Below, piece after piece: positions 62,371-62,571 of a stretch of 62,571 nt of DNA. The stretch spans positions 1 through 62,571 of the forward strand of contig NZ_MBLO01000229.1 in NCBI RefSeq assembly GCF_001854805.1, read 5' to 3'. The notes under the pieces were generated by a model. That model was not told the origin of the DNA and made no database searches. It saw nothing but the letters and a program-made list of their open reading frames with translations. This stretch comes from Pseudofrankia coriaricola (GTDB lineage Bacteria > Actinomycetota > Actinomycetes > Frankiales > Frankiaceae). The position numbers and the translations under genes are program-made. The first letter of the stretch is position 1; every line of letters starts with the position of its first letter.

Positions 62371-62571
62371 TCATGCGAGCGCCACCGCCGCGCGCTGGCC
62401 CTCGACGACGGCGGCGTGAGCGCGGCGGGGGGACAGGCAGTCGCCGACGCGGTCCAGCGTGAACGGCAGGCCACCCGCTGTGTCGCCTTCGGAGCCCTCC
62501 GCGACTGGCCTTCGGCCAGCCTGCCAGCCGCTTTGGGCTGTGTCGCCTTCGGAGCCCTCCGCGACTGGCCT
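62371..62571 (-). CDS. FadH/OYE-type oxidoreductase, C-terminal end (partial)
   Basis: The last 66 codons are in the window; the 5' part lies to the right. The end LPFTLDRVGDCLSPRRAHAA followed by VVEGQRAAVAL matches the FAD-domain C-terminus of 2,4-dienoyl-CoA reductase/old-yellow-enzyme-type proteins. Just before it, a 20-residue unit (VAEGSEGDTAQSGWQAGRRP) occurs in tandem, encoded by a 60-bp repeat that reaches the window edge. Same strand as the fix/etf operon. Confidence 0.65.
   Translation of the reverse strand, partial: RPVAEGSEGDTAQSGWQAGRRPVAEGSEGDTAGGLPFTLDRVGDCLSPRRAHAAVVEGQRAAVALA
62478..62571. repeat. 60-bp tandem repeat, cut by the window edge
   Basis: The 34 bp at 62478-62511 recur exactly at 62538-62571, giving a 60-bp period. 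The unit contains CTGGCC-TTC-GGCCAG, a small hairpin. As 60 is divisible by three, the repeat stays in the frame of the partial oxidoreductase gene. More copies may follow outside the window. Confidence 0.8.

Overview
The window is very GC-rich with strong G/C at third codon positions, GTG starts and ATGA/GTGA gene overlaps. It carries families typical of mycothiol-using actinomycetes: an AfsR/SARP regulator, a MalT-type LuxR giant, an MDMPI-type mycothiol-dependent enzyme, an MT0933-type antitoxin and a possible IdeR box. A Frankia-like or related actinomycete fits, but I cannot fix the genus from sequence alone. It is chromosomal, because it opens with the end of an rRNA operon.

Layout. 0-0.45 kb: 3' end of 23S rRNA, 5S rRNA and a strong terminator. 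0.5-3.8 kb: a HAF-repeat lipoprotein with a stray copy of its own tail, then a membrane protein translationally coupled to a zinc-free quinone oxidoreductase-like dehydrogenase. 3.8-7.1 kb: a large SARP/NB-ARC regulator, divergent from that pair across an array of four heptamers spaced exactly 11 bp. 7.1-13 kb: small regulator/enzyme pairs (CGNR protein and VOC protein, a flavin-type oxidase, an MDMPI enzyme, a GATase-like protein divergent from a LysR regulator), an antitoxin-like protein and a small membrane protein. 13.3-18 kb: a MarR regulator coupled to a fused heterodimer-type ABC exporter. 18.1-19.3 kb: an Rpn-like PD-(D/E)XK gene abutting a truncated ABC ATPase.

19.3-28.3 kb is an amine-catabolism block: permease-eutB-eutC on the minus strand, and divergently a class III PLP enzyme, an APH-fold kinase, an SDR and a GntR/UTRA regulator. 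28.3-34.8 kb holds a DHA2 drug exporter, an Lrp/AsnC regulator, a FrnE-type DsbA protein, a phosphofructokinase and a DoxX protein. 34.9-43 kb is a Ugp/Msm-type importer locus: RpiR regulator, ATPase, lipoprotein, tyrosine-type phosphatase, metallophosphoesterase and two permeases. This layout suggests import and dephosphorylation of a phosphorylated carbohydrate or phosphodiester. 43-50 kb: a secreted protein, proline dehydrogenase, bacterioferritin behind a possible iron box, an MFS and a DMT transporter, and an ABC-2 exporter pair. 50.5-53.9 kb: a MalT-type LuxR regulator.

53.9-57.9 kb looks like a plasticity zone. It contains a solitary Cas6-like RAMP endonuclease with no array or other cas genes, a DUF2267 protein, a broken ABC permease with an in-frame TAG, and a second Rpn-like paralogue. 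58-62.5 kb is a FixABCX/ETF-type electron-transfer operon (etfA, fixC, fixX, etfB, all minus strand) downstream of the truncated end of a FadH/OYE-like oxidoreductase that carries an in-frame 60-bp repeat at the window edge.

The strongest leads are: a dispersed family of hairpin elements whose stems change by compensation while the loop and a CCTTTGGCC flank stay conserved; the solitary Cas6; the pair of Rpn-like genes, each beside a broken ABC transporter gene; and the 11-bp-spaced SARP heptamer array.
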